DNA from: Liolophura sinensis | Lineage: Eukaryota; Mollusca; Polyplacophora; Chitonida; Chitonidae | Length of the DNA: 64,000 nucleotides | Assembly (NCBI RefSeq): GCF_032854445.1 | Contig: NC_088295.1 | Span: 71,516,028-71,580,027, forward strand | Direction of reading: 5' to 3' | Shown: positions 12,265-25,726 of the stretch, piece by piece | Layout of the letters: each line of letters opens with the position of its first letter | How positions within the stretch are numbered: position 1 is the first letter of the stretch | Program-made: the position numbers and the translations under genes | The notes under the pieces: generated by a model | Database searches by the model: none | Told to the model about the DNA's origin: nothing | What the model saw: the letters and a program-made list of their open reading frames with translations, nothing else

Positions 12265-15200
12265 TAACCACTGCTGCAGAGAAAGTCATGAGTATTGAGC
12301 ATTAAACAACAAATAACTAAATACATAAATGTACCTCAATTCCACTAGTGACTTAAAGCCAGTAGTCATTGCGTATGATGACTTGAACCAGGGATAAAGT
12401 GACCATAATAGTCTTAGTATGCATCAGTTCTCAGCACTGGTAGCGCTCGGGTAGCGGCTAGCAGGGGTTCAGTGAATAGGGGTTAAACTTGTGCTTGATG
12501 AGATAGCTTCCACACGTCCAGAAAATCAGAAATTTTAAGGAAAAACTAAACCCACAGCGGCTCAAGCTTAAATATTTTATCGTTTGTTGGTCAATTACGT
12601 GTGCCCCTGTACCCTCATCCTCCAGAGCCCTATCTGTAAAGGGTGGAAGGGGTTTGGTGAAATCAGGAGGCTGAGAGGGACATGTTGGGCTGTCACTCAA
12701 GAAGATCATAAGAACTGCAGAAGTCTATTTTCCGCTCTGTCAGTTCTGCCAACCAACATTCTTCAAACCCACATTGACTGTTGCAATACCTTTTGCAACG
12801 TAAACAAGTAGAAAGTACTCGAAGCAATAAGTGAAAAACATACAACTTTACCTGTTGCCCGTGTACATGCGCTTGTTTGAATGAAATTGCGCACTTCTTG
12901 TTGCCAGAAGATACGTCTGCAGTCTGAAGTAGATACGCATGAGATAGTATATCAACTTAGCAAAGAGAGCCAAAGGCTACATTGAAAATTGTACCGTATT
13001 CACAATTAAAGTTGCTTCCGGACAAGGGTTTTTTAAATGCCAGGTAAATTATAGTGGTGGATGATGTAGCATTGCCAAACACATGAAAACATGTGGAAAC
13101 GGAAGGCAGGTGTTAATTCTGATACAAACATCCCGAATATTACAGGTAACAGCAGGGAGGGAGGGGGCGGCAGATTTATATAGACGAAAGAATATTTACG
13201 GCTTCACACAACCGACCATAAGCCCGTTGTCCTTAAGTCCGCAAATGAATGATACCCTGTTTTCAGCTTGAGCAACGAGCATTTCAGGTGACAGGAAATT
13301 CAAACTGGAACAATTTTGTTTTCACATGACACTCGTTTGTATTTTGGAGCCAATTTTAACCCATAAGGTCTGAAAATAAGCTTTTAAATCATGTTGCAAA
13401 CACTGACATGTTCAACGTGGGGTTGAGGATGTGGTCACAGGTGAGCAGAGCAGCCAGATATAGTATGTTGTTGTGGTTGGAAAATAATTTCCCAGAGCTG
13501 GACTGATACCTTACGCCTGCCTCGTTTTGAATTTGGTCCTACCTTTATTACAGCTTGCTTAACCATAAAACACTTTGGTTTTATTTCTTAATGTGTCGAT
13601 TATCATGTGTAAAAACATATAAGAGAACAAACAAATTTTCAACTTTCATTTTGTGGGGCAAAACTGGCTAACAAAAAATGCCGGGGTATAATTTTCTTCA
13701 TTTGGCATAAGAACATAATCTTTGTTCACCTCTTCATGTACGGTTAATCTGCATTGAAAATGAAATACAACTTACATTTTGCAAACATTTTGTTAATTTC
13801 CATAACAGGATAAAGTGGCAGGTTCACTGATGATGGATTTTGAAAGGAAACCCTCAATATTATGGTCACTGTAAGGTAAAAAACCAAGGTAAAAACAATG
13901 AATGCTCACACGCACAAGTGCATATTGTCGGTTTTTAGCTCTTACTGAGTATTCCTTGGCGATTTGACACACCTTTATATACATGTACATGCTGATTGAC
14001 TGATTATATCAGGTAAATTTTCAAGTACCATGATCCATTCGTTTCTGAAGGGGGCTACATCATTCTGTTGTAAAGGGCTGGAGGAAATATCGGTGTGAGT
14101 CGCTGTTGCCAGCGGTTCTTTTTCGAGCTGCTTCACTCGGAGGGAGGTAAAGTATAGGTGCTTGCCTGCCTGAGTCTGTCGGGATAACGGCTACACCATC
14201 AAACGGAGAGCGGAATAAATCAGGGATTGGACAGTTCTGCTGTTTTATTAGCCTGTATACAAGTGTGGGAATTGAGAAACGAGGCAACTTGTCAGGCGAT
14301 AACGCCGTTTCCTATCTATCTCCCATGACAAGGTCTTGATTTCTTTCGCAGGTAAACGTGAATAAACATGGGTAACCGGCCACTTGTAGATGGAAGGAAT
14401 CTCATAGGAGAATCCTATACCTACCGCTAAACGCTGTGGGTGCAAGCCCCCACACAGGACTGGCAATCAAAGCAACACACTGACGGCCACTTATGACTTA
14501 GGATCGCACTCTTAACTCATTTAAATTGTACAGTTGTCAAACTCGAGATATTCTTTTCCATTTTTGAAAAAAAAAAGAACTACATATTTTTAAGCTGTTA
14601 ATTCATGGTGTCCCAATAAACGCTGAGTTTTTGGCAGGCATGCGCTGAATATGTTTCATGCATGCCCTTTTGTCGAGTTCTACACCTGTTTTGGCCAGAG
14701 ACGTCTGTAGCTTAGGTGCCAGTGCTAAAAACTAAAATTCAGCGTTTCTATTTTCAGGGAAATGTTTATCTACGTTAACCCCAGTTTGGGTTTAATTATA
14801 GACTAGCAGGGCATGCCTGCACTTAGCACAGTTCGACCCTTGCAACAACGTCATGGGCGTGTATACTGATGATTTACCAAATTAAATTCAATCCCTCAGA
14901 GATAACAGAAGAATTTGTGGCTAAAGAAATGCTTCTTTCATGCTTATCGAGTAGTACGAGGTCATTGATGTTGAAGAATACACATTCGGGAGTAATCAAG
15001 AGCAGTGACAACAGTGTGATAACTGGTAGCACATGTTACTGTTGAAATCCGGACTTAGCAATTTACCTCAGTTGAGATTTTATTCTAACTTATCGTGCAA
15101 ATGTTTCACAAACAACAACGTGGGGGAGCCTTGTCGCTATGGTTTAAGGAAAATTGAGTAAAAACGTGCAGTGATGTCACTGGTTTAACATTAAACTAAA

Positions 15201-18200
15201 AATGCAGTGTTATCGTCACATTTTATATACACTCATATTAAAACGGTACAAAGGGACCAGTCTTCGGAGATGCTTAGTCAACCAGCAGAATTCTAATTTA
15301 TGCAATAATACCAGCATAAAGAGTAAAAACCAAAGCAGTGCTAACAGTGATAGTTTAAAAGTCCGTCTTTTTTTCCCAAGGAAGCTGTTCCTTTCACCAG
15401 TGTGATAGGCTCCACAATTTTGAATTTCAATCGCATGATCCATCATTTGATTGGCCAGGATTTCCACCTATAAAAATGATCGCAATCGCGTAAGTGCCGA
15501 AAAAGTTCTTAAGCATGGTGTTAATCAACAACCAAATAATTAAATATTAATAATTATTAAAATCAAATTAAACTGTATGTAATATATTTTTGGGAAAGAT
15601 ATGTTGAAAGCTTGCCATCAAACTAAGGCAACTTTGAGCGTTTTCCATGTTAAACTCCGGAAAAGATGCAAGGAGAGGTTACATATTTTATGTTGAAAAA
15701 AAAGAAAGCCTCCTAAAATGTATGAGCAGATGCTTAACGTGCGCGTGATAAGTGTATACACATTACCCTTGATAACTCTTTCAGGATGGAATATGATATG
15801 GAATTCGGTATACCCTCCTTCATACTGTCGTTAATAGTGTTCTTTTTTTTTCAGGCCTGAATTCCAAAGAGTACTTTATCTTATATCAGAACGCAGCAAG
15901 TCATGGCTATATATACTACAAAGTGACTCAAGTTACAGATTCCTGTCTTGTCCATTCATGTTGCTATTATTACGGTATTATCTGGGTAGCACAAGCTGTG
16001 GGTCTTTTTGTGGACGCTGCTGAAACGTTTTGGATGACGTCGTTTGTTCCGTTGCGTGAACACTTTGTCTCGGATAGCTGCGACTGGAGGGTTGCCTTTT
16101 TTCACGATATACCAAGATAACACTTAAGAACAGTTTTCTCTTATGCGTATTGATGTCTGTAGATAAGGGAGTGCGCTCAATTTTTTGTCTCAATCCAATT
16201 ACGTGTAATAAATTGGCAATAATGGTGGTGGTTATCGCTAGCTTACCGCATGGTTCACGTGTCAACGACTGGCGTGTGTCGAACGTAATAAATCCATGTC
16301 TTCACTCTGCACGTCGGTAGACGGATTCGTGTGGATCCTGACGACCACACTGTAACACACACAGCTCTCTCTTTCTCTGAGAAAAACTGGAGCGGTACGT
16401 TCAGCAACATGATATCAGCGTGACAGATTCTCATTCTCAGAGTTGCTTACTCTGTTATATGCATAGTAATGAAACAGAAACATTCCCTTTACCCTTCAAG
16501 ACTGAAGACTCCCAACAAAGGACACAGTTATCGTGCATGATAATGACATTTTTAATCCCAACCCTCATGTATAACAACTAATCATATATAAGTGTCGTCT
16601 AGATACATGTATGTTATTAAATATTCAATTGTGCAGCTTCAGTGTGGCACATGTATCTTGTCGAGAATTGTTTCTGTAGTATATAACACAGATAAGCATG
16701 TATACATGGATAAAAGGTAACTCTATCCTGATAGTAAGTACAACACTTGTCCAGCAGAAGACACACAAAAGTCCCCGTTAAGTATATTCATATACGGACG
16801 GAGACATTGCTACTTTAAATGCATGTTGTAGATACTGTTTGCTATGTCTGTGATCTAAACGATCGTTCCTGTAGTACCGGTTAACTGTGATGAATTAGTT
16901 TCACCAACACAGTGTAATCTATGACATTTTATCATAGCCAATATCACTGGCCGTTTTCGCCTAAGGCCTCCGCTTGATTCATGTCTGGTAAGACAATTAC
17001 CCGGTGGAAATTCCAATTTGGTAGTTCTAGCGGACATCACCTTCGTCCAGCCATTGTCTTCTCTACTGACAGCCAACACAGCTGGACTGACGTGAGACAG
17101 AGTGAGCATGATGGAAATTCACCACTTTTCTGCAAGACTACAATGTTACACACAGTAAACTAGAGTTCTAAGAAAGTAGTGCCCATGCACGTGGTCCAAT
17201 TTTTGGCAATGTGTTTCAATTCCCCATCCCCATCCCCACCCCCACCCACCTCATCTTGAAAAATGCGCAGTACGTCGGTTCGAATCCGGGTTCGACTGGC
17301 TCATCTCTTCAGACCAGAAACATCGTTTATTCCTAAAACCAGGGAGCTTTGGATGACTGGGATGTATATTTTCTTTGACTGGCATCAAAATTTGTGAGTT
17401 TGTCAGCTGATCAAGTCGTGCAGTTTCCCACCTTACGTAGTATATTAAATATCCTTTATGTTGCTATGGCTTGTGAATGGACTGCGTTTCGAACAACTTG
17501 ACGTCATAAACCCTGTCAAGTAGACGGCATACAGTGGGTATATGATGCGCGTGTGGTAATCGTGCACGGATGAAGTACTGACCCCCGGAGCGTGGTCGTA
17601 TGCTTGTTTCTTGTTCAGGAAAATGCGACAAGTCTTCACAGATGTCGTGGGTGGCATTTTGTCAGTTTCGCAAATAGAATCCTTTCTTATTACCTCGATC
17701 TTCCGCAATCTGCTTGGGCGTAATCCACGGAAGAGTAATCTTGATTAGACGTAAGCGAAGGAAGGGTGGACGATGACTGATAGCGCTGTTCTATAGCTGG
17801 AATTAGTCCAGCAGGCCAGGGGATAACAGGGCCAGTCCTGGCATGTTGTAATAATGATTTCCTCCCGGTAATAACTTCTATCCAACGTAACGGGCTATAG
17901 CAGTATAGTGATCTATCTATATAAAAAAGGCAATCTTGTCAAACTTACACTGAGCGAACGTTATTTCTACATAAACGAAGTCTCTGGTAAATTCGACAAT
18001 CTGTCACGGTTACACGCTTTCCACGAGAAAATAAACCTGATCCAGTAAATAAACACAGCTGAGGTAAAGCACGTGTTTAGAGAAACCAACTGTTAAAACA
18101 GAAAAGACATTCGTCCAATAGAAGGTGGTCTAGTGAAAAATACACGGATTTTGCTTTTACTGCCGTGGTATTCTAGCAAGCCAAAGGAAATGCAGATCGC

Positions 18201-18675
18201 TCATTTCTTGGAACAAAAATATTACATATAGGAAATCTCGACCCAGACTGTTGATTTATGCCTGCCGTCATGCCGTATGGTAGAATATACACGTTTCCAT
18301 ACATAACATAAATGAGCGTGACTCTCACAGATGTTTCTTTCTTCATCCCTTGCCTTCTAGCTGCCAGCACCAATGTATCCCCACGTCCCTCCCGGTAGTA
18401 CATGGCGTACGTTCTTTGACGCGATATATCTGCCGGATGGTACGCTTGGACCGCCTTCGAATCGCAGAAACCAAGCCTATAGATTCTGATACTACAAGTC
18501 TCTCATTTTCAACTCTTGTACTGTTGGTTACGTAAGCAAACCGGTGATTTATCCGCACAACATGTCTTACTCTGTCGAATTTTGTAACAGTGTTTTCTTA
18601 TATCCGAACGTCCGTCATACAATATTAAAGATTGATAATTATCTGTATACTACATGTATGTGTTACAGGGAATTT
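12265..18675. other. No identifiable gene (6.4 kb unassigned)
   Basis: Short open frames, none above 95 codons, and no recognised protein. The C-run tract at 17222-17250 is listed separately. A B-box-like word (GGTTCGAATCC at about 17279) lacks a tRNA context. I see no transposon ends. Confidence 0.45.
17222..17250 (-). other. Candidate G-quadruplex tract
   Basis: The plus strand carries five consecutive C3-C5 runs separated by one or two bases (CCCCATCCCCATCCCCACCC and following). The minus strand therefore has at least four G-runs with 1-2 nt loops, the canonical G-quadruplex pattern. Its function is unknown. Confidence 0.6.
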
Positions 18676-18906
18676 AAACGATTGACCCCGTACGTGGGAA
18701 GGTCTGTTAGCAGTCTGTTGCTGTATGGTGCTAGCTTCCTCTCCGGCCGTACGTGGGAAGATCTGGCATCAACCTGCGAATGGTCGTGGGTTTCCCCGCG
18801 GGCTCTGCCCGGTTTCCACCCACCATAATGCTGGCCGCCGTCGTATAAGTGAAATATTCTTGAGTGCGGCGTAAAACACCAATCAAATCAAATAAATAAA
18901 CGATTG
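18676..18906 (+). mobile_element. Family-A SINE, 5'-altered, with 9-bp TSD
   Basis: AAACGATTG occurs at 18676-18684 and at 18898-18906, bounding the element 18685-18897. The insert begins with a partial extra segment, CCCCGTACGTGGGAAGGTCT, that repeats the body motif. It then gives CTGTATGGTGCTAGCTTCC and the standard body with the variant GGGAAGATCTGGCATCAACC, the 3' core, and an AAATAAATAAA tail. The GAAGATCTGGCAT variant and the CTGTATGGTGCTAGC start are shared with the copy at 27.85 kb, which suggests a headless subfamily. The tRNA promoter is missing. Confidence 0.9.
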
Positions 18907-21900
18907 TAATCACTCCTCAGTATAGAAGATGAGATATTAGTAATAATTATTTTCCATCAGGAACTGAGGCCGTTGTGTTTGTAATTTTTTTTTTTTTGCA
19001 AAAGATAGTAAATATGATCACTTGATTACTGTCCATGAAAATCTAAAGGTGTTAGTTCAAAGTTTCTTTACAGACCTATAACCAAGGACAGCGTCACAGC
19101 AAAATAAGTCTCCGTTACTGGCTTCCTGCATTGACTTTCCGGATGCTGGTTATCCGGTAACAGACCACAGTAGTGGGGCTAAACAATTTAAGGTCCAATC
19201 TTTCAGGAAAGATCCAACAACCGCAATGATTAAAGACGTTGTCACTATTGGAATCTATCTATACATGTCTGGTAAAATCGATTTCCCTTCGCTGAAATTT
19301 TTTGACGACCTACAAATCTAACTTTTTTCCGGAAATAAAACACGAACGACACTTATCTTAGAGATTTGCTTCATATGAATTTTCTGTTAGGCGAATTCTC
19401 AAGGGAAGAAGGCAGACATTGGCATCTCTTGTTTGGTGTTTAATATCACTTTCAATATTATTCAGATACTCTGTCTTTCATGACGGTGTACCTTGTAGAA
19501 GGCGTGTCTCAGAGTGCAAACATTTGCTGCCTCACCGGAAAACCATACTGAAGAAACGGTATAGGACAGCCCAGCATACTGATATAGGAGCAATTGATGC
19601 GCCTCCTATTCTCTTACACTGGGCATCAAATGGAAACATATCCGAATGACAGATTGTAAAGTCTTAATTACCAGTATGACCTGTACCTGACTTGAACCCC
19701 TGGAATTTCGCGCGTGATGCTGACTTTCTACCTAATTGGAGAGTGGTTTTAAGATAATTGGAGGTCATCTTTTAGCACGGTATTTCCTCAGTGAGTTCCA
19801 GAAAAAAACGGTCTCGATGAAGTGCTCTCTTCCACTAACTGTCCGATAACGATTCATTTGCCACCGAGAAACGAGAATTCATTACTACACAGCACAGTCT
19901 CTTTATTAGCTTAATAGGCGATGGCCGCTTCCCACAAACGAGAAATCCATTGTCTCTGAAGAGGTAATGCGCAGATTGACCTTGACCTTCCAATATTGGC
20001 TTTTACTGAGATTGGACAACACTGTCAATATGTAACTTGTCGTGAAGAGTGCTTAGTAAGTTATATTCTGAAGCGTCAAATGAATTACACACTGGGGCTA
20101 ATAAATATCTCGTCCACTGCTTGCAACTTATCTGACCAAACTGTCGGCGGGGGGTGTAGCCACCTTTGAAGTCAAGTTCGATCCTGCCGTTCGTTACTCG
20201 ACCAAACAATCTCGAGAGGTTTGTCAATTTCCGGTAGGACTATTTGTCACTCGCATGGGACACCGTGGCTCGTTTCTTCTTTGCAGGCAGGTTTCAAAAC
20301 GTCTCAAACGATGCGAAAACAACCACATGTTTTGAACTGTTGCCCATTACTGCTCTCTAAGTGTTTCCAGCATTTCATTTATTTATTTACTGTGGGACTG
20401 TCTCTTTTTCTACTATTAAATATGCAAATCTGCTTGCGAGCGAATCAGTTCCATTGTCAAACTGGTTCCAGTTTTGTGATGTCTACTACTTCCGCTTTTC
20501 CACAGAAGAATGACTACATTATAAAGAAGAAATATATTATAATGATACTGGCATCAAGGGCTGATATATTAATGGGTGGGAAACAGCCATCCTGGACAGC
20601 CTATCGTCCATAAACAAATGGATCAATTCATACATTTGAAAATAACTTCTTCTAGTTTAATTCTGCACGAAATGATTAGATAAGAAAATAACTTACGATG
20701 CTCCCAAATGGTCATTTTGTAAAAGGCAAATCCATGTTCAACCAAGAAAGGAAAGAAGTAAAAAAATTGGAACACCTCTACTTCCTCGATTAATGCTCAT
20801 TATAAGTAGTGTGAAAACTGATTGTTTCGGTCATGTTTGGGGCATTGGGCATATCTAACCATGCTGTAAAGTAGCACTGCCGGTACTGCACCAGGCCTGC
20901 AGCAATACACTGGCGTAATATAAACGAAGTAATCTTGACACTGCAGTGAATCCGCAATTTTGGGAATGAAATGGATTCAAATCCATTTTAGGGTAATTTG
21001 GCAACAATATATTGGCCGGTCTGATTCGTGCCTTTAAAACCCGATGGCAATGTCAGCAGTTAATCTTATCCCTGTACTTTCCTCTCCAACTGAATCCAGA
21101 TAAATGTCACTAATTCACATTCAAAACAATTAATTTGAGCACTTTCGGACTTGGAGATAATTTAATAAGGCTTGGATACACTATCTGGTCACCCTCAAAG
21201 CAGACTCTTGGGTTTCCGAGATAAATTACTGTTCAGTGGGCCAAGATGAAGACTCCGTTGCAAACGCACATCAGCAAATGGATCTCGTGATGTGCAAGTT
21301 CCGAGTTTAAGAGCTTGACGCGTGCAGCCCATAAGCCCCTCCCCTCCTAAACAAGTCAGCGGGCTTAAAAGGTTTTGCCATCAGGTTAGTTGTTGATAAG
21401 GCTTTTTTCGTGTAAGCGGATATATGTGAAGGAAGGTTGTGACGCTGCACACTGAGCCATTACGAACACTTCACCAACAGTTGGTCCTTTTCTTTCCTCT
21501 TACACAAGCAGCCCAACAACACTTTTTTTCTTCTTTCTCTGATCTCTGAAAACATTTCCACAAGCCGTGGTTCTCAACCGAACAGAGCAGCTGACTAATC
21601 GGCTATACCCTTAACGAAAAATAACTATAAGCAGCTAGGATATGCATCATATTCTTTTCCCCTTGTTCCTTTTACCTTTAATCAAAATTCCCTTGAGAGT
21701 GTTACAATTTGCAAACTTGGTCAACTTATTTTATCTGAATTGTGTCAATAAGGCTTTGTAAATGTCGAAAAAGAAGAGGCAATTTAAGCATATAATATAA
21801 TACTAGAACCGTGTGTTTTTTTAGATCTAGTACCAATTGGGTTTTACGGAGATCCAAATATCGGAAAGATGTGAGTGCCCATTTAATGTACTTCAAAAAC

Positions 21901-22074
21901 GCCTGTTTAAGCTTAAACCGGATTTGAGCTGAAAATCTTATCCAATATCAGCCTAGAGACCCCACCGTCATTGGAAACGCACCTAAGTGCTCGGCTTGAC
22001 ATTGAATTGATGCCTGGCATTCGACATGTCCCGTTTCTAAGAATTATTCTATATATAAATACTATCAATAACAA
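18907..22074. other. No identifiable feature (3.2 kb)
   Basis: Includes a T-run near 18985-18998 and an open frame of 130 codons (20221-20613 plus) that has no recognisable protein and a composition like its surroundings. A short C-rich element lies near 21336 (CCCCTCCCCTCC). Nothing can be assigned. Confidence 0.45.
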
Positions 22075-22087
22075 TGTGCCTAAAAGA

Positions 22088-22336
22088 TTTGATTTATTTA
22101 TTTATTTGATTAATGTTTTACGCGCGTACTCAAGAATATTTCACTTATACAACGGCGGCCAGCATTATTGGGGGAAACCCACGACCATCCGCAGGTTTCT
22201 GGCAAACCCTCTCACTTACGGCCGGAGAGGAATCCAGTATGAGCTGGAGTTGAACTCAGAGCGGCCATATTGGTGAGAGGCTTCTGTGTCATTACAGTGC
22301 GCTAGCGCGCTAAGCAACTGAGCCACGGAGGCCCCC
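22088..22336 (-). mobile_element. Full-length family-A SINE with 13-bp TSD
   Basis: The flanks TGTGCCTAAAAGA (22075-22087) and TGTGCCTAGAAGA (22337-22349) are a 13-bp TSD with one mismatch. Reading on minus, the element has a tRNA-like head starting GGCCTCCGTGGCTCAG, a body with AGCTCATACTGG and CCGTAAGTGAGAGGG, the 3' core and a (AAAT)n tail at 22088-22105. A stretch equivalent to CGGGCTCTGCCCGG in other copies is deleted. It retains both internal polymerase III boxes, so it was built to be self-transcribed. Confidence 0.95.
22247..22325 (-). promoter_or_regulatory. Internal Pol III A and B boxes of the 22-kb SINE
   Basis: On minus, an A-box-like TGGCTCAGTTGC lies at 22314-22325 and a B-box-like GTTCAACTC at 22247-22255, the arrangement of a type-2 (tRNA-like) polymerase III promoter. 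Whether it is still active is unknown. Confidence 0.65.
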
Positions 22337-22349
22337 TGTGCCTAGAAGA

Positions 22350-23691
22350 AGAGACTGTGTAAATTAGTCTTTTGTTAGCCTTTTAACACTGACGTTGGCA
22401 AACTATAGAAAGTTCGAGACCTCTGGCGATCTACTTTATAGTTCTATCATATTCCACTTAATACGAGGCCATGTGCTTTTTACGGATTCATGTTTGTTAC
22501 ATCTACATCCTGCTTTTACGAACAGTTGCAATCAAAACTGTGTATAGATACCTATATCTATACAGCTATCAGCGTGGAAATTATTCACGGACTGCGAGTC
22601 TGAAATTTAAATTGGGTGTCATGCCTAGAATATGTCCTCCCTGCATCGTGGAAAACTGTTGACTGCTCCGATCTTGAATGCTACATGTTTTATTTACTGT
22701 ATATGTAATATTTCTTTTAACACATTCATTTTGGAGCTGGTGCGGTAGGTTGTTTTGGAAATGGGTGTTGCGCTTATCGACTTGCAGCGTCCTTTTATAG
22801 TTTACGAGTGGTGTAAGAATGTCAGACTTTCTTCACTTATTTATGATGTTATACAGTCATTGGGAGAATATACTAAGTACTTCAAAATGGCTAATTGCTG
22901 ATTTCAATCAATGTGAGATCTAAGATAGCTCACAGATTTCCAAAGCGTTTTAGATTGTCGAGTACTGCACCGACACGAAACAATAATGGACGTTGTGCAT
23001 GTTAATATGTAGAACAAGAACACGTGGACAAAGCGGATTAACCTCATACGAACAATTTCATCTGCCAGGAATGCATGGAATTAGAAAAAAGGCGAAATAA
23101 GAAAAATCCCTCACTGCATGTTTTTTGTTAACGTTACGTATATTGGGGTGTTTCAGCTTTACCTCAGCCCTCAAGCAATTTATTTTAGGTCATACTATAC
23201 ATTTATCATTTCGTGCCACTCACTCTCAGCGCTCTTTTGCGTGATGACAAAATGCAGCGCCTAAATATGCAACCCGCATTGATTTTTTTCTGAATGAGTA
23301 ACTCTCATATACTGTAACAAATTGCTACATGCACATCTGTCAAGACATATTCACAATTCACACACACACATACACACACAATCTTAACAAAGCAGTGTAC
23401 CTTGTATCACCTGTATTTTATATAGTTTGTACATTCTTAAGTGCACGGATTTATTTCCGCCTTTGTTTAGATGAATCTGAGGCTATGCTTTGAGTGGGTG
23501 GATCTCGATAAAACATACTGTATATAGGCCCAAAGACAACATACAAATTGTTTTCAGAGGGGAAAATATGCCAGTATATATGCAACATTCACTTGAGACT
23601 TATCCTTATCCTGAATGTAATACTTCCCGTATATAATGTCTGTTGGGATTATGGGTGGGAGAAAACGGACAGATCCCGAAGTAAGCACTAC
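22350..23691. other. No identifiable feature
   Basis: Contains a short CA-rich run at about 23359-23380. Open frames are under 70 codons. No repeats or transposon ends were recognised. Confidence 0.4.
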
Positions 23692-23835
23692 CAGGCAAAA
23701 TCCTCGTAACCTCATCAGATGCCAACAAAACCTCGCGCCCTCGCCAGGTGCTAGACAAAACCCCGTGCCATCGTCGGGTGCCAGACAAAACCCCGCACAC
23801 CTACCGGTGCCATCCCCAAATAAACCTCCTGACGG
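23692..23835. repeat. 30-bp minisatellite, about 4-5 units
   Basis: The word CAAAACC or a close variant recurs at 30-bp steps (23695, 23725, 23755, 23785). It is embedded in units such as TGCCAGACAAAACCCCGTGC followed by CATCGTCGGG. Edge units are degraded. Because 30 is a multiple of three, an open frame runs across it (23636-23884 plus). This is a consequence of the repeat, not evidence of a protein. Confidence 0.85.
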
Positions 23836-24593
23836 CGCAGATATACATCTTATACTTAGACTTTTTGCCTATCGCATTCTGTAATACAGTTGTTTGATAT
23901 TATCATAGATATTCGACTTACGCCGTAAGGTTGTTTGCAAGTCACTGAAATCACACAAGGTATTGTGTGAGGTATCATTGCAACATGTCAGCAGTAATTG
24001 GGTAGTGCGACGAAGAAATAATTCCTCATCTTTGATTCTGTGAGGTATTCTTCAAGCGTGGTCTCGCCTTAGAAGAGTTTCCTACAGTAGCACGTAAGGT
24101 GACCATTACTATCATTGTTGTCTATACATGACACAGATGTATACGGGTAGAATTCAACCAAGTGTTCTACTGACATTTCCCAAATGTCAGGATGCAGAAT
24201 TCCTATTACCCCTTCCCAATAATAAATCCACGATATCCAAATTGTACTCCAGTTCTCTCTCTGTCTCCTCATCTATACTATTATTGACCAGAAAAAACCT
24301 CTGGCGCAGATGATATGCTATCATTTGTGTATATTCCCGAAAAAGTTTGGAATGTGTGACAAAGACAAAGCAACACTTGACGTGATTATATAATGAATAT
24401 CAAATAACCTAAACGTAACATACTGACACTTTTATACATTTCTGACTGCGCTGTATTTTGCTAAAAAATATTGCTCCATGTTACAATTGTCACAGAAAGT
24501 ACTAGAAAAATCTCGTGGTCTAACAGCTAAACAAAATTTAATAATGCTTGAAGAAATTATTCTTTTCTCTTTGCGTTAATTGGTAGGTCTGAA
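23836..24593. other. No identifiable feature
   Basis: AT-rich, with no recognised gene, repeat or transposon end. Confidence 0.4.
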
Positions 24594-25172
24594 GTTGTGG
24601 TAACGAACAGAACCCAAGCTGCGACCATACAGATTTAGTCTTTGCTAGTGGTAACGAACAGAACTCAAGCGGTGATCATACACATTTGGGCTCAGCTAGT
24701 GGTAACGAACAGAACCTAAGCGGTGATCATACATATCTGGGCTCAGCCAGTGGTAACGAACAGAACCCAAACTGTGATCATACACACTTGGGCTCAGCTA
24801 GTGGTAACGAACAGAACCTAAACGGTGATTGTACACATTTGGGCTCAGCTTGTGGTAACGAACGGAGCCCAAGCGGTGACTGTACACATTCTATCTCTGC
24901 TAGTGGTAACGAACAGAGCCCAAGCGGTGACTGTACACATTCTATCTCTGCTAGTGGTAACGAACAGAGCCCAAGCGGTGACTGTACACATTCTATCTCT
25001 GCTAGTGGTAACGAATGGAATCCAAGTGGCGACTGTGCATATTGATCTCTGCTTATGGTAACCAGTAGAGAACCCAAGCATTGATGGCAGAGATTTGTTC
25101 ACATTTCTGCTTGTGCTAATGTACAGAACACAATCAGTGACCACATGCACAGATTTGGTCTCTGCTCCTGGC
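24594..25172. repeat. 51-bp minisatellite, nine regular plus two decayed units
   Basis: GGTAACGAAC recurs with an exact 51-bp step, the TAACGAAC core starting at 24601, 24652, 24703, 24754, 24805, 24856, 24907, 24958 and 25009. Two degenerate units follow to about 25172. Units fall into two types. The left ones carry GGTGATCATACACATTTGGG and the right ones GGTGACTGTACACATTCTAT, which points to expansion in two stages. The unit length is 17 codons and the unit is stop-free in several frames on both strands, so long repetitive frames appear in both directions (for example 24686-25045 plus, with the repeat SASGNEQNPSGDCTH). I see no start or splice context and do not call a gene. Confidence 0.9.
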
Positions 25173-25726
25173 ATTGCACACCGTGCTCTTTGAACATATC
25201 TTATAAAGATAATTATTTGGGCTGATGGGTATCGCGGGGTGAATATTATCGTCCGGCACTGGCATATTGCCTGCTAGATCGAACATGCTGATTGCCTAGA
25301 TACAGAACTTCCTGATAATTAGGAAGTCTAATGACCCGGTCATTTGCAGCGATGTAGGGAATGGGCACATAGTATATGGCTATTAAGCCCGTCCCATCTG
25401 TAACAGCGCCCATAACTAACCGCAGGGTATCGATAGAAACTGAACAGCGTACATGATATTACATTCTCATTTCGAGGAGTGATTAATAAAACATCATTAA
25501 AAAACCAGATAAACCGTAAATTACTTTCTATGTATAAGGATGAATTACATATTCTGTCATCAATATAGGAAGAAAGTCTCAACGTATCGACGATTTCACA
25601 GCTGTTGTGTCGTACATATGTACGCATGTACACATGTAGGTTTGTATGTATGTATGTACTCTATTTCTTTAAGCGAGGCGCCTATATTCAGCTGTCTGTA
25701 AGGTCAGTCATACTGGCTGCCACAAT
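25173..25726. other. No identifiable feature
   Basis: Short open frames only. A short GTAT run lies near 25641-25660. Confidence 0.4.

Noticed and set aside
17270-17310. Possible tRNA gene (GGTTCGAATCC B-box-like word)
   Set aside because: No A box at the right distance and no cloverleaf can be drawn from the upstream C-rich sequence.
20221-20613. 130-codon open frame
   Set aside because: No recognisable domain, composition like the surroundings, no splice or promoter support. A frame this long is expected a few times by chance in 64 kb read six ways.
21320-21560. Possible promoter region (C-rich and TTAAAAGG-like words)
   Set aside because: No downstream gene and no TATA/initiator arrangement that stands out from background.
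24686-25174. Repeat-protein-like frames on both strands
   Set aside because: They are explained by the 51-bp tandem unit. There is no start, splice or flanking coding context.
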